This document shows positions 52,316 to 61,501 of a stretch of 64,000 bases of DNA, in pieces. The DNA comes from Granulicella pectinivorans. Lineage in GTDB: Bacteria > Acidobacteriota > Terriglobia > Terriglobales > Acidobacteriaceae. A model generated the notes under the pieces. It searched no databases and was not told the origin of the DNA. It saw only the letters and a list, made by a program, of their open reading frames with translations. Made by a program: the position numbers and the translations under genes. The stretch spans positions 124,001 through 188,000 of the forward strand of contig NZ_FOZL01000002.1 of NCBI RefSeq assembly GCF_900114625.1, read 5' to 3'. Position 1 is the first letter of the stretch, and each line of letters begins with the position of its first letter.

Positions 52316-53596
52316 TTACCAGAGGCAGTGGTCTTTGCACCAGGCTTGGGCGTCGGTGGCGTAGGCCACGGCGTCGGCGGGGATGTAATAGCGCTCAAAG
52401 TTGCCGAAGTTGGCCGTGATCAGGAAGGCACCGATTCGCCTTGTCATGGTGACAGGGTCATAGGAGGTATACGTTTGGTGGCAGCCTTGCGCCGTAACAT
52501 CCGATTCGGGAAAGACCGTAAACAGCGTATTGGCTGGAAGAGAGAGGTCGCCGCGGGACTGGCCTCCGAGCGCGATCACTGCCTTGACTGGCCGTGTGGT
52601 GCGGAAGACGAGATTCAGGCGGACCCACTTAGACGAAGGTCCAGGGGCCTGCGACATCCTCAATTGCTTCAACTGTTTGTCGAGGGCCGGACTGGCGATG
52701 AACGCGTCATAGCCCTGGCGGTAGAGCGCCTCCATTGGCGGCGGGCCGAGCTTGGTGACGCTGAGGCAGCGCGTGAAGTCCTTCAAATAGGCCTGTTCAT
52801 TCAGCGTGAGTTCGCCCTGAATGGGACCGGGCATATGCTGCTGACTCTCGATCAATTGACGGCGTTCGGTGTCGGCTTTCAACGCGGCCTTTCTCTCGCG
52901 GTCTGCCGTTGCATCAGCTTCTGCCTTCAGCTTGGCGTACGCTTCATATGCTTCCCTGGAATCTGCCGCTGCTTTCGCTTCCGCAGCTTCTTTTTCGCTG
53001 CGCTCTTTGGCAACTGCGGCGCTGGCAGTGGTGCAAAGCCGGAGGGCGTGTGCAAAAACCGGGTCTTTTAGATTGATCTGCAGGGTGATCGGTCTACCCC
53101 CCGTCTTAGCGCCTATGAGAGCTTGCCGGCCCTGCGTCAGGCTGTCGTTGGTGAAGTCCACGCGGAAGGAATGATCGGTGCCGTCGAGTGCGGTAGCTGG
53201 ATTTTTGACTGGTTCCCCGTTATCGATGCGAGTCTGGTAGTAGATGTTGTTGTAGTTTGTGCTGTAAACATTCGTCCCGCCGAAGATCCTGGGAGAACTA
53301 TGCACCTCTGTTCCCTTATCGGCGTCAAACGCCGCACCTTGAAGCTGGAGAAAGATGGAAAAATAACCACCGTACTCTGGAGAGCATCCGGTCCTGAGGG
53401 AGACACGAAGGCCGGAGAGCCCAACCGGTGTCGCGGAAGTCATGACGCTGGTTGGATCGGGCTTGGCGAAAGGGTCGGCTTCAGCGGAAGCACGCCAGCC
53501 GGAGACTGCCGTAATGCCTTGAGCGGACGCAGCGAACGGAGGCGTGACAAGCAGGGCAAACAAAAGAAAAACAGTATTTCGAAGAGCGGATTTCAT
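52316..53596 (-). CDS. Secreted coiled-coil protein of unknown function
   Basis: A 426-residue exported protein. Signal peptide MKSALRNTVFLLFALLVTPPFAASA; residues about 30-190 form a Gly/Ser/Thr-rich beta-type domain; residues about 195-270 are a charged Ala/Glu/Lys/Arg segment predicted as coiled coil (KERSEKEAAEAKAAADSREA); residues 290-426 form a second domain with paired cysteines near the end (AWCKDHCLW). No family is recognised. It lies on the opposite strand between rplS and rnhB. Confidence 0.65.
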   Translation of the reverse strand: MKSALRNTVFLLFALLVTPPFAASAQGITAVSGWRASAEADPFAKPDPTSVMTSATPVGLSGLRVSLRTGCSPEYGGYFSIFLQLQGAAFDADKGTEVHSSPRIFGGTNVYSTNYNNIYYQTRIDNGEPVKNPATALDGTDHSFRVDFTNDSLTQGRQALIGAKTGGRPITLQINLKDPVFAHALRLCTTASAAVAKERSEKEAAEAKAAADSREAYEAYAKLKAEADATADRERKAALKADTERRQLIESQQHMPGPIQGELTLNEQAYLKDFTRCLSVTKLGPPPMEALYRQGYDAFIASPALDKQLKQLRMSQAPGPSSKWVRLNLVFRTTRPVKAVIALGGQSRGDLSLPANTLFTVFPESDVTAQGCHQTYTSYDPVTMTRRIGAFLITANFGNFERYYIPADAVAYATDAQAWCKDHCLW

Positions 53597-53959
53597 GCAG
53601 GGAATCTCCTACATTGGGAACTCTTGAACTACGTTTGGGCACTGGAAGGCTGAAGCAATCCGATTCTATCGCAGCACGCAAGAAAATCGCGATCTTTGCG
53701 AGGAGTACGCGTCCGTGCCAAGTCCAGGGTTCCCAACGACAGGTCTTAGTTCACGGGGTGCAGGTCAGACGGACTTGTGGCCAGGGGCGACTGCAGACCT
53801 CAATTTGCAGGAAGAATAGGCGATTGGACAGGATCGGTTCTGACAAACGCTCTTCTCATCACCTTCTCTCTTCCGAACGCAAGACGAACTCATCCGTATC
53901 CGCCACACCCGCAACCTGCTCCCCGCCAGCCAGCCCCCGGTTATAAACTGAATACCAGC
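53597..53959. other. Gap between a divergent secreted protein gene and rnhB
   Basis: A 363-base region with no convincing gene. It would carry the promoters of both flanking divergent genes. TATAAACT at 53942-53949 lies just before the rnhB ATG. Open frames crossing this gap have no supporting features. Confidence 0.5.
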
Positions 53960-54739
53960 ATGCCGGCCTTCCGCTACCCAGTCCCGCCCGGAGTCACCAA
54001 GGCCACCGCCAAGCAGCAGATGCTGAAGCAGCTCGTCTGCTCCAACGCGCCCGAGGAAGCCCTCCGCTATCAAGGCTTCACCCTCATCGCCGGCGTGGAC
54101 GAGGTCGGCCGCGGAGCCCTCTTCGGCCCCGTCGTCGCTGCCGCCGTCATCCTCCCCCGCGCCGTGGCCGCCCTCGCCAACGCCGGCCTCAAGGACTCCA
54201 AGCAAATGACCGCCGAGGACCGCGAAGCGCTCGACACGCGCATCCGCAAGACCGCCGTCGCCCTCTCCATCGCAGCCGTCGACGCCGAGACCATCGACCG
54301 CATCAACATCTACCAGGCCAGCAAGCTCGCCATGCTCGAAGCCGTCCGTGGCCTCCCCATCGCGCCCGACCACCTCATCATCGACGCCATGCGCATCGAT
54401 CACCCCTGCGCCCAGACGAAGCTCTTCTACGGCGACGCCCTATGCCTCTCCATCGCCGCCGCATCCGTGATCGCCAAGGTCCACCGCGACGCCATGATGC
54501 GTGACCTCCACGAACTCCACCCCGAGTACGGCCTCGCCTCTCACAAGGGATACGGCACCCCCGAGCATCACCGCGCCCTCGAAACCCACGGCCCCACGCC
54601 CCTGCACCGTCGCAGCTTCGCCCCCATCCGGGCCTTCTTCCCGGAAGCCCCCGTGCCCAGGCAGCTCGACCTCGAAGAGATCCTCTTCTCCGGCGAAGAC
54701 CTCGAAGACGCCGACCCTCAAGGAGAATCATGGCTGTAA
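53960..54739 (+). CDS. rnhB: Ribonuclease HII
   Basis: A 259-residue endonuclease that cuts RNA in RNA-DNA hybrids and removes misincorporated ribonucleotides. The active-site start GVDEVGRGALFGPVVAAAVIL (DE pair), the DHLIIDAMRI Asp, SIAAASVIAKVHRDAMM and YGLASHKGYGTPEHHRAL motifs are clear. It carries a 45-residue N-terminal extension before the domain. The ATG at 53960 is chosen; no ribosome site, but TAAACT ends ten bases before it. An upstream in-frame start at 53777 adds unlikely sequence. Overlaps the next gene by ten bases. Confidence 0.94.
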   Translation: MPAFRYPVPPGVTKATAKQQMLKQLVCSNAPEEALRYQGFTLIAGVDEVGRGALFGPVVAAAVILPRAVAALANAGLKDSKQMTAEDREALDTRIRKTAVALSIAAVDAETIDRINIYQASKLAMLEAVRGLPIAPDHLIIDAMRIDHPCAQTKLFYGDALCLSIAAASVIAKVHRDAMMRDLHELHPEYGLASHKGYGTPEHHRALETHGPTPLHRRSFAPIRAFFPEAPVPRQLDLEEILFSGEDLEDADPQGESWL

Positions 54740-55464
54740 CCAGAAAGCTTCTCTGCATCGTCGCCCATCCCGACGACGAATGCTACGCCTTTGGGGGAGC
54801 CCTCGCGCTCGCCCACGCCGAAGGCGTCGAAACCTGCGTCGTCTGCCTCACCGACGGACAGGCCGCCACGCACCGTGGAGCCTCCACCTCCGGAGCCGAT
54901 CTCGGCGCCATCCGCCGCAAGGAGTTCGCCGACTCCTGCAAGGTCCTCGGCGTCACCTACCATGAGCTCCTCGACTACCAGGACGCCCAGCTTGAGTTCG
55001 CCGACTTCTCCCTCGCCGCCAGCCGTATCGTCGCCCGCATCCGCGCCTTCCAGCCCCAGGTCGTCCTCACCTTCGGCTCCGATGGCGCCGCCAACTCTCA
55101 CCCCGACCACACCATGGTCTCGGCCTTCACCACCGCCGCCTTCCACTGGGCAGGCAACCCCAAACGCTACCCCGGTGCCGGCCCCGTCTTCAAGCCCACC
55201 CGCCTCTTCCACCAGACCACCGACTTCTTCCTCCCCGACCGCCCCAACCCAAGCCCCATCCCCTGGACCGTCACCCTCGACATCCGCTCCGTCTTCGAGA
55301 AGAAGATCGAAGCCTTCCGCCAGCACGTCTCCCAGGCCCCCCTCATGGAACGCACCAAGCCCATCTTCGAGGCCCACGGCAGCCACGAGCGCTACACCCT
55401 CATGGCCACCCCCGAGCTGGGCGAAGCCAGACAACTCACCCACTTCTTCGAAGGCCTGGAATAG
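54730..55464 (+). CDS. Cytoplasmic PIG-L family N-acetyl sugar deacetylase
   Basis: A 244-residue LmbE/PIG-L zinc deacetylase without signal peptide. Zinc-binding motifs are AHPDDE near residue 12 and SHPDHTMV near residue 120. Relatives remove acetyl groups from GlcNAc conjugates in the making of bacillithiol, mycothiol, GPI anchors or antibiotics; the substrate here is unknown. AAGGAG lies six bases before the ATG and the gene overlaps the rnhB end by ten bases, so they are translationally coupled. Confidence 0.88.
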   Translation: MAVTRKLLCIVAHPDDECYAFGGALALAHAEGVETCVVCLTDGQAATHRGASTSGADLGAIRRKEFADSCKVLGVTYHELLDYQDAQLEFADFSLAASRIVARIRAFQPQVVLTFGSDGAANSHPDHTMVSAFTTAAFHWAGNPKRYPGAGPVFKPTRLFHQTTDFFLPDRPNPSPIPWTVTLDIRSVFEKKIEAFRQHVSQAPLMERTKPIFEAHGSHERYTLMATPELGEARQLTHFFEGLE

Positions 55465-55844
55465 GCGAATCGCTGCGTTCCTGTCTTGACTTCTAGGTAC
55501 CCCAAAGCTTCAGCCTCCGGGTATGCCTTCTCCGTCCGGGCCGCAACCATGGAGGGATGTCTTACACGGCCAAAACCAGGACTGGCTCATCCTCAAACCC
55601 AAGGCTTCGTTCGAATACTTGCGCGATCATCGACGCCGGACCATACCACTTTGCCCACAACGCACGATCACCGCCGAAGGTCCACATCGTCCCCGCATCC
55701 GCCCACAGTCCACCGACCAACACATAGCTGGTGAAACATGGGCAAATCCGCATCGCCACCGCATAAGATCTTTAGAAGACCATACATACGCCGACAGCCC
55801 CACAAGCAGCGATTTCATACCACTTTTGACGCGGGTGGTCCGAC
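55465..55844. other. Gap with possible gene remnant
   Basis: A 380-base stretch between the convergent PIG-L and DUF1800 genes. A short repeat (taggtaccccaaagcttcagcc, near 55494) resembles one near 41853. The minus strand carries a short frame at 55562-55759 ending FEDEPVLVLAV that reads like the end of a protein but has no intact start domain; it may be a decayed gene fragment. Nothing else is supported. Confidence 0.3.
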
Positions 55845-57878
55845 CTATCGCAACTGAAACTCCGGTGCCCCCATCACCAGGGCCGTCAACAGATTGAGCC
55901 GATCCCCCGTTCCCAGCGCCGCCTGACTCTCCACCTGCTTGTGAATCAACTGGTTCGTCTGCGCCGAAACGCCCCCGCCAATCATCGTCGTCTCGAGCAC
56001 CTTCAGCACCGTATCCACGCCATCGGGAGTCGCATCCCCGGGCGCGAACACCGCCGGCTGCACCTTCGCCGCTGCCGCCGGCTGTTCCATGAGGCCAAGC
56101 GCCAGCACATGCGGCGAATCGAACTTCTGCCCGCCAAACTGGTTATTCGTCAGCTTATAGGCAAAGTTCAGCCGGTCCACCAGCGCACTCGAGTTCATCC
56201 ACTGCTCCGCCGTAATGTAGTACCCCGTCGGCGGAAGCGCATAAAACACCGGCATTCCCATCGTCTTTGCAGCCTGCACCAGCGCCCCCGGGTTGGTCGG
56301 ATCGGTCGCCGTCGTCCGGAACGCCGAAGCCAGATACTCCACCGGCGTCTTCACCTTGTTGCGAAAGTACTTCGTCGAGTTGAACTCCGGCGACTGCGCC
56401 AGCGTCCGCAGAATCGCCTTGATATCCCCGTCGCTCGCCATATACGTAGCCGCCATGCGGTCCACCAGCGCAGCCGGAGGATCGTCCGCCACGAACCGCT
56501 GCGCCAGCTTCCAGCTAATAAAATGCGCCGTCTTCGGCGAGGCCGCGAGAATCGTCAAAGCCTGCACGCCCTCCTGCAACCCACCGTCGCTGGCCACGGT
56601 CGCCGACCCGATCTCATGCCCAAACCACTGCTTGACACCCGGCTCATGCTTCTTCGGATCGAAGAGGAATCCTCCCGCCCCGCCATACGGACGATCCACG
56701 CTCCACCCCGTCAGAATCGCCGCCAGTGCCGTCACATCCGCCTGCGTATACCCCCCGTTCACCCCGACGGTATGCAGCTCCATCACCTCGCGCCCGTAGT
56801 TCTCGTTCAGGCCCTTGTTGCCCTTCTTCGCCCCCGGTGCCGAGCCCCCATTCGCAATCGAATCCGGCCCGATCGAAAGCCAGTTATCCAGGTAGATCGA
56901 CATCGCCGGACTCTTCGCCGTAGCCATCAGCAGGTCGCGAAACTTCCCCAGCGCATGCGCCCGGATCGCATCCCGGTCATAGCTCGTGGTGTACCACTGG
57001 TCCGCATCCTTCCCCACGAAGACGTTGAAGTGGTTGAACCAAAAATCCGCCATCACCTCCTGCAACTGCCTCTCCGACAAAACAGCCCGCACCATCTTCG
57101 CCTGCGAAAGCTCCTGACCGATCTGGTATGCAGCACCGCCCGGACCGGCAGCCATCCCCTGGAAGATCTCCCTCTCACGCGGCGTAAAGTCGTTCAGCAG
57201 CAGATTCCTCTGGTCACCCGCAAGATTCCCCGTGAAGGCAATCCGGTCGGCCACCGGCATCTTGATCAGCGCTGCCATGCGCTGGTTCTTCGGCAACGCG
57301 AAGAGCACACCGGCTACGCGCGCCGCATCCGCCTGCTGTGCCTTCTTCTCCGCAGCCACCTCATCCGGAGTCGGGTCGTAGGCCTTCTTGCCCGAGGCAT
57401 CGACCTTATTCTTCGCCTTGTCGTCCTCCTGCTTGAAGACCAGAACCTCGTACATCGAGGCCAGTGCAGGATCGGTCGGATACGGCACCTGTCCCTTGGC
57501 GACTCGTTCAATCTCCCCACGATCCGGGAACTGCAGCAACGCGCGGTCGGGAGTCATGAAAAGCGTTGGAAAATCCTGGAGCTTACGATCAAGCACTTTA
57601 TCCGGAATCGACGCCGGCTGCATCTGCTCCTCAAACCACTTATCCGTGCCCTCCGCCTGCACGCGGTCCACCTCACCCGGGCGCGGCCCGAACGTGAACC
57701 GGTTCAGCATCTGCTGCGCCCTCTCACGCTCGTTAAGAGCCACCAGGGCCGCAGGCTTGGTCTTGGCGCTGGGAGGTGCCGCCTTCTTCTTTGTGGAGAC
57801 AGCCGGCTTCTGCTGCCCAAACAACGGTGAAGCCAAAACGACGGCGAGTGCTGTAATCCCGAAGACACGCAAGGACAT
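55845..57878 (-). CDS. Secreted DUF1800 protein
   Basis: A 677-residue exported protein of the DUF1800 family. After a signal peptide (VFGITALAVVLASPLFGQ) and a Lys/Pro-rich linker, the domain begins ALNERERAQQMLNRFTFGPRPGEVDRVQ; later blocks QEVMADFWFNHFNVF, NENYGREVMELHTVGVNGGYTQADV and YFRNKVKTPVEYLASA are diagnostic. The function is not established; in many genomes it is paired with a DUF1501 gene, but none is adjacent here, which is unusual. Starts at ATG 57878. Confidence 0.92.
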   Translation of the reverse strand: MSLRVFGITALAVVLASPLFGQQKPAVSTKKKAAPPSAKTKPAALVALNERERAQQMLNRFTFGPRPGEVDRVQAEGTDKWFEEQMQPASIPDKVLDRKLQDFPTLFMTPDRALLQFPDRGEIERVAKGQVPYPTDPALASMYEVLVFKQEDDKAKNKVDASGKKAYDPTPDEVAAEKKAQQADAARVAGVLFALPKNQRMAALIKMPVADRIAFTGNLAGDQRNLLLNDFTPREREIFQGMAAGPGGAAYQIGQELSQAKMVRAVLSERQLQEVMADFWFNHFNVFVGKDADQWYTTSYDRDAIRAHALGKFRDLLMATAKSPAMSIYLDNWLSIGPDSIANGGSAPGAKKGNKGLNENYGREVMELHTVGVNGGYTQADVTALAAILTGWSVDRPYGGAGGFLFDPKKHEPGVKQWFGHEIGSATVASDGGLQEGVQALTILAASPKTAHFISWKLAQRFVADDPPAALVDRMAATYMASDGDIKAILRTLAQSPEFNSTKYFRNKVKTPVEYLASAFRTTATDPTNPGALVQAAKTMGMPVFYALPPTGYYITAEQWMNSSALVDRLNFAYKLTNNQFGGQKFDSPHVLALGLMEQPAAAAKVQPAVFAPGDATPDGVDTVLKVLETTMIGGGVSAQTNQLIHKQVESQAALGTGDRLNLLTALVMGAPEFQLR

Positions 57879-57961
57879 GGAGAGACCTCCGAACGAATAT
57901 CGTCCTGCTGGATAAGACCCCCAAACCCAGGACGAAGTTGTGCGGAACAGCCAAACACTCC

Positions 57962-58666
57962 CTAAGCAGCGCGCGAAGCCACCAGCCCGGCCTTCCGCCG
58001 GTTATCCAGCGCCTTCCACGCCACACGCGCGCCCAGCAGCACGGCCAGCACCGCAGTATCCTTCCACGGAGTCCGGACCCCAGCCTTCACCAGCCACCAA
58101 AAGTGAACGCAAGCAGCCACCGCCGCCGCATACACCCAGTAGTGAAGCCTCTGCCAGTTCTTCCCGCCCATCGCCCGCAGCACGAACGTCGGCGAGGTCA
58201 ACGCCAGCAGCAGCAGGATCACCCACGAGAACAACCCCACCTGGATGAAGGGCCGCTTCTGCACATCGCCCAGCATCGTCGGCCAGATCAGCTTGAAGTT
58301 CTCCCAAACCACACCCGGATGCCCCGCTCGCAATCCATCCATCGCCGCCTGCACGTCGTAGCCCGAGAAGAGAAACACATACGTCGCCAGATGCAACGTT
58401 GCGTAGAGAAACGCATACAGCCCAAGCATCCGCCGGAAACGAATGAGGTTCGAGAGTTGCGGGCTCACCCTCCGCAGCGGTGTCACCGCCAGCGAAACCA
58501 GCAAGAGCCAAAGCGCCCAATTGCCCGTGAAGTGCGTAATGGTGCTGACAGGATCCGCATCGAGCGCCAGCGCGCCGGAGCGATACCGCTGCAGCAGCAC
58601 GAACAGAGGCACCAGGCAAAGCAGATGCACAAGCACCTTGGCATAAGGGAGAAAACGAGTCGGCAT
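57962..58666 (-). CDS. msrQ: MsrQ, heme-binding membrane subunit of methionine sulfoxide reductase
   Basis: A 234-residue inner-membrane b-type heme protein (formerly YedZ) with six membrane segments that passes quinol electrons to MsrP. FTGNWALWLLLVSLAVTPLRR, RRMLGLYAFLYATLHLATYV and GKNWQRLHYWVYAAAVAACVHFWW carry the heme-binding histidines. It follows msrP directly. ATG at 58666 has GGTGG close by and GATACT seven bases upstream; TTG 58681 is an alternative. Confidence 0.93.
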   Translation of the reverse strand: MPTRFLPYAKVLVHLLCLVPLFVLLQRYRSGALALDADPVSTITHFTGNWALWLLLVSLAVTPLRRVSPQLSNLIRFRRMLGLYAFLYATLHLATYVFLFSGYDVQAAMDGLRAGHPGVVWENFKLIWPTMLGDVQKRPFIQVGLFSWVILLLLALTSPTFVLRAMGGKNWQRLHYWVYAAAVAACVHFWWLVKAGVRTPWKDTAVLAVLLGARVAWKALDNRRKAGLVASRAA

Positions 58667-58681
58667 AGCCACCAGTATCAA

Positions 58682-59653
58682 CTAATAGTTTTTCTTCAGA
58701 TCCATCCCCGTATACATCGAGGCCACCTGGTCGGCATATCCATTGAACATCTGCGTCGGAATCGTCCGCGGCAGAAACCCCGTGTCGATCCGCCGCTCAT
58801 GGCCCTGCGACCACCGCGGATGATCCACCTGCGGGTTCACATTCGAATAGAAACCGTATTCGCTGGAATTGATCTCATTCCAGAGCGTCTTCGGCTGCTT
58901 ATCCGTAAAGACGATCTTCACAATCGACTTCGCCGACTTGAAGCCATACTTCCACGGAATCACCACGCGCACCGGAGCGCCGTTCTGGTTAGGCAGCACC
59001 TCGCCATAGCAGCCGAAGGTCAACAGCGTCAGAGGGTTCATCGCCTCATCCATGCGCAGCCCCTCCGAGTACGGCCAGTCGTAGCCGCTCGGAAGCTCCG
59101 GCATCTGGCTCCGGTCCACCTTCGAGATGAATTGCACATACTTCGCCGAAGGCAACGGCTCAGCAAAGTTGATCAATTCGGAAAGCGAGTAGCCGTCCCA
59201 CGGAATCACCATCGACCACGCCTCGACGCACCGATGGCGATAGACGCGGCTCTCGATGGGACGGTACTTCAGCAAATCATCCACACCGACCGTCTGCTTC
59301 TTCTTCACCAGCCCCGACAGCTCCACAGTCCACGGCCGCGTATGCAGCGTGTGGGCGTTGTGGGCTGGATCGGTCTTATCCGTACCGAACTCGTAAAAAT
59401 TGTTCCAGTTCGTCGCCTTCTGGAAGGTCGTCTGGGTGTCGCTCACGGTGTATTTGCTGGCGACGGAGTTCAGCTTCTCCCCCGCAAACACGTGGTTGGC
59501 AGGTTCCATCAGGCCATGCGTCAAAAAACCGGCTCCGATTGCCCCGGCACCGGCAAGAAATCCTCGCCTGGTCGCCTTGTGCTCCAGAAATGCCTGCTTC
59601 GGAGTGATCTCCGAAGAACGAATCTCATTGCCTCTGCTGCTGCGAACGATCAT
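58682..59653 (-). CDS. msrP: MsrP, periplasmic molybdenum methionine sulfoxide reductase
   Basis: A 323-residue molybdopterin enzyme (formerly YedY) that repairs oxidised methionines in periplasmic proteins. A Tat signal with twin arginine (ATRRGFLAGAGAIGAG, R29-R30) exports it folded. The molybdenum-binding cysteine is in HRCVEAW (C142); FGCYGEVLPNQNGAPVRVVIPWKYGFKSAKSIVKI is the typical sulfite-oxidase-fold region. Forms a two-protein system with MsrQ 16 bases downstream. Confidence 0.95.
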   Translation of the reverse strand: MIVRSSRGNEIRSSEITPKQAFLEHKATRRGFLAGAGAIGAGFLTHGLMEPANHVFAGEKLNSVASKYTVSDTQTTFQKATNWNNFYEFGTDKTDPAHNAHTLHTRPWTVELSGLVKKKQTVGVDDLLKYRPIESRVYRHRCVEAWSMVIPWDGYSLSELINFAEPLPSAKYVQFISKVDRSQMPELPSGYDWPYSEGLRMDEAMNPLTLLTFGCYGEVLPNQNGAPVRVVIPWKYGFKSAKSIVKIVFTDKQPKTLWNEINSSEYGFYSNVNPQVDHPRWSQGHERRIDTGFLPRTIPTQMFNGYADQVASMYTGMDLKKNY

Positions 59654-59736
59654 TCCAATTCCCTTCCCGGGGAGCGTAGGAGTAGCGGCTCAACCATCTG
59701 CCGGAATCTCCTTCGCTCATTAGACGCAGGAGGTTA

Positions 59737-59868
59737 CTAGTTCGTCCAGATGATTCCGTAACCAAGCGAACTCAGTACAACGCCAAGCAAAGCGATCAGC
59801 AACACACCACCCAGCAATGCTCCGCTGAAGGCATAAATCTTTTCTGTCCAACTACGTGTCTGCGTCAT
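59737..59868 (-). CDS. Tiny membrane protein upstream of msrPQ
   Basis: A 43-residue open frame beginning MTQTRSWTEKIYAFSGALLGG. Residues about 15-39 form one hydrophobic helix; the C-terminus is GIIWTN. GAGAGG stands six bases before the ATG at 59868, giving good translational support. It lies 83 bases before msrP on the same strand, so it may be a small partner of the MsrPQ system or a co-transcribed stress protein. No family is known to me. Confidence 0.6.
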   Translation of the reverse strand: MTQTRSWTEKIYAFSGALLGGVLLIALLGVVLSSLGYGIIWTN

Positions 59869-60017
59869 GAAAAACCTCTCATCTGGAATGCGTAAACGGA
59901 GCCTCTTTGGATTCCATCCGCCGTCCATTTCAGAGTGATTTTTCTCTTTTTTTTCAAGGCATTACAGATGTGATTGCCTCTGTGTCGCACGCAGGTACCG
60001 TATGGGTTCTGTAACTG

Positions 60018-60035
60018 GTTACCCGGCAGGGTAAC
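60018..60035. repeat. Inverted repeat at the APC permease stop codon
   Basis: GTTACCC (60018-60024) pairs with GGGTAAC (60029-60035) around GGCA. Its last base is the first base of the permease stop codon region. Further GTAAC/GGTTAC copies lie on both sides (60011, 60047). No T tract follows on the minus strand. Confidence 0.5.
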
Positions 60036-61447
60036 TAGCGGGTCAAGGTTACTTTTCCAGCCGCAAGACGCGTGCGCATCCAGTACACCGCCGACCCCAC
60101 CAGGGCCACCACCGCCGCCAGCATCAACTCCCGCCCGAAGTGCGCGCGACCAAAGAGGATGTACGAGAAGCCCACAATCCCGCCAAGCGCAGGCAACGGA
60201 TACAGCCACATCCGAAACGGCCGCGGCATATCCGGCTGCGTCCGCCGCAGGTACAGGATGCCCACATGCTGCAGCAGGAACTGCAGGCAGATGCGCAACA
60301 CCACCAGCGCCGCCACCACATCACCCAGCGAGAACCAGCAGAACACCAGCGCCAGAGCCCCCAGGGCAAGCAGCGACACATACGGAAAGCCCCGCGTCGG
60401 GTGCAGACGTCCAAAGACCCGGAAGAAGTTGCCATCGCGCGCCGCGGCGAACGGAATCCGCGAGTACCCCAGCAGCAGCGAGAAGATGCTGGCAAAGGCT
60501 GTAATCATCACCAGGATCGCAGCCACATTGCCCAGCATGGGTCCAAGCCGTGTGCCGTACGCCGTCTCCATGAACGCCGACACCACCGCGCGGCGAGCAT
60601 CCACACCCTGCGCGCCCAGCAGAGGCTGCCACGGAAGCACCGACAGCACCGCCACCTGCATGCCGATGTAGATCAGGCCCACCGCGACGATGGAGATCAG
60701 GATGGCGCGCGGAATCGTGCGCTCCGGCTGCTTGACCTCGCCGCCCAGGAAGGCGACGTTGTAGTAGCCCCAGAAATCGTAGGTTGAGATCAGCATCGCC
60801 GCGCCCAATCCCAGGAAGAAGCCGTGATCCAGGTGAAACGCCCCCGCCGGGAACGCAAACGCCTGTGCGATGTGCCCCTTCACCAGCCCGGTAAGCAACA
60901 GCCACAGGATCGTTCCCAGAACCACCACGCCCATCGCCGACGAGAGCTGCCCAATCTTCTCAAGACCGCGATAGAGCAGAGCCACTGCGACCAGCACCGC
61001 AAGCATCGCCACCAGAGGCCCAGGCCCCACCACCACCGACCCGGCATAAGCGCCCACATGAAACGCGTGAGTGACCGTGTGGCGACCGAGCGCGGGCCAT
61101 AGATACGCCCCATACTGCGCCAACCCGATCGATCCGGAGGCGACCGACAGAGGCGCAGAAAACATCAACTGGAACATGAAAAGGAACGACAGCCAACGGC
61201 CGGTGATTCCCGGAAACATCACGCGCAAGAAGCTGTAGGTACCGCCTGCTTCGGGAATCGCCGCACCCAGCTCAGCCCAGACCATGCCGTCGCACAGCGC
61301 AAGCAGAGCACCGCAGATCCAGCCCAGCATCGCCTGTGGGCCCCCCATGGAGGCCAGCACCAAAGGGATCGTAATAAACGGCCCCACGCCAATCATGTCC
61401 AGCATGTTCAGCGTCACTGCGCCGCGCAGCCCGAGCGTGCGCTTCAA
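60035..61447 (-). CDS. APC family amino acid permease
   Basis: A 470-residue transporter with 12 membrane segments. LNMLDMIGVGPFITIPLVLASMGG (APC TM1), EAGGTYSFLRVMFPG and FWGYYNVAFLGGEVKQPERTIPRAILIS are typical of the amino acid-polyamine-organocation superfamily. Substrate cannot be decided. The start is uncertain: TTG at 61447 has no spaced ribosome site; TACACT at 61479-61484 predicts a transcript starting within the in-frame codons ATC-GAG-ACG upstream, so translation may begin earlier. Confidence 0.85.
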   Translation of the reverse strand: MKRTLGLRGAVTLNMLDMIGVGPFITIPLVLASMGGPQAMLGWICGALLALCDGMVWAELGAAIPEAGGTYSFLRVMFPGITGRWLSFLFMFQLMFSAPLSVASGSIGLAQYGAYLWPALGRHTVTHAFHVGAYAGSVVVGPGPLVAMLAVLVAVALLYRGLEKIGQLSSAMGVVVLGTILWLLLTGLVKGHIAQAFAFPAGAFHLDHGFFLGLGAAMLISTYDFWGYYNVAFLGGEVKQPERTIPRAILISIVAVGLIYIGMQVAVLSVLPWQPLLGAQGVDARRAVVSAFMETAYGTRLGPMLGNVAAILVMITAFASIFSLLLGYSRIPFAAARDGNFFRVFGRLHPTRGFPYVSLLALGALALVFCWFSLGDVVAALVVLRICLQFLLQHVGILYLRRTQPDMPRPFRMWLYPLPALGGIVGFSYILFGRAHFGRELMLAAVVALVGSAVYWMRTRLAAGKVTLTR

Positions 61448-61501
61448 CCCCGCATTGTCGTTCGTCTCGATAGACTCCAGTGTAAGCGAAACGAGCGGCG
61501 C

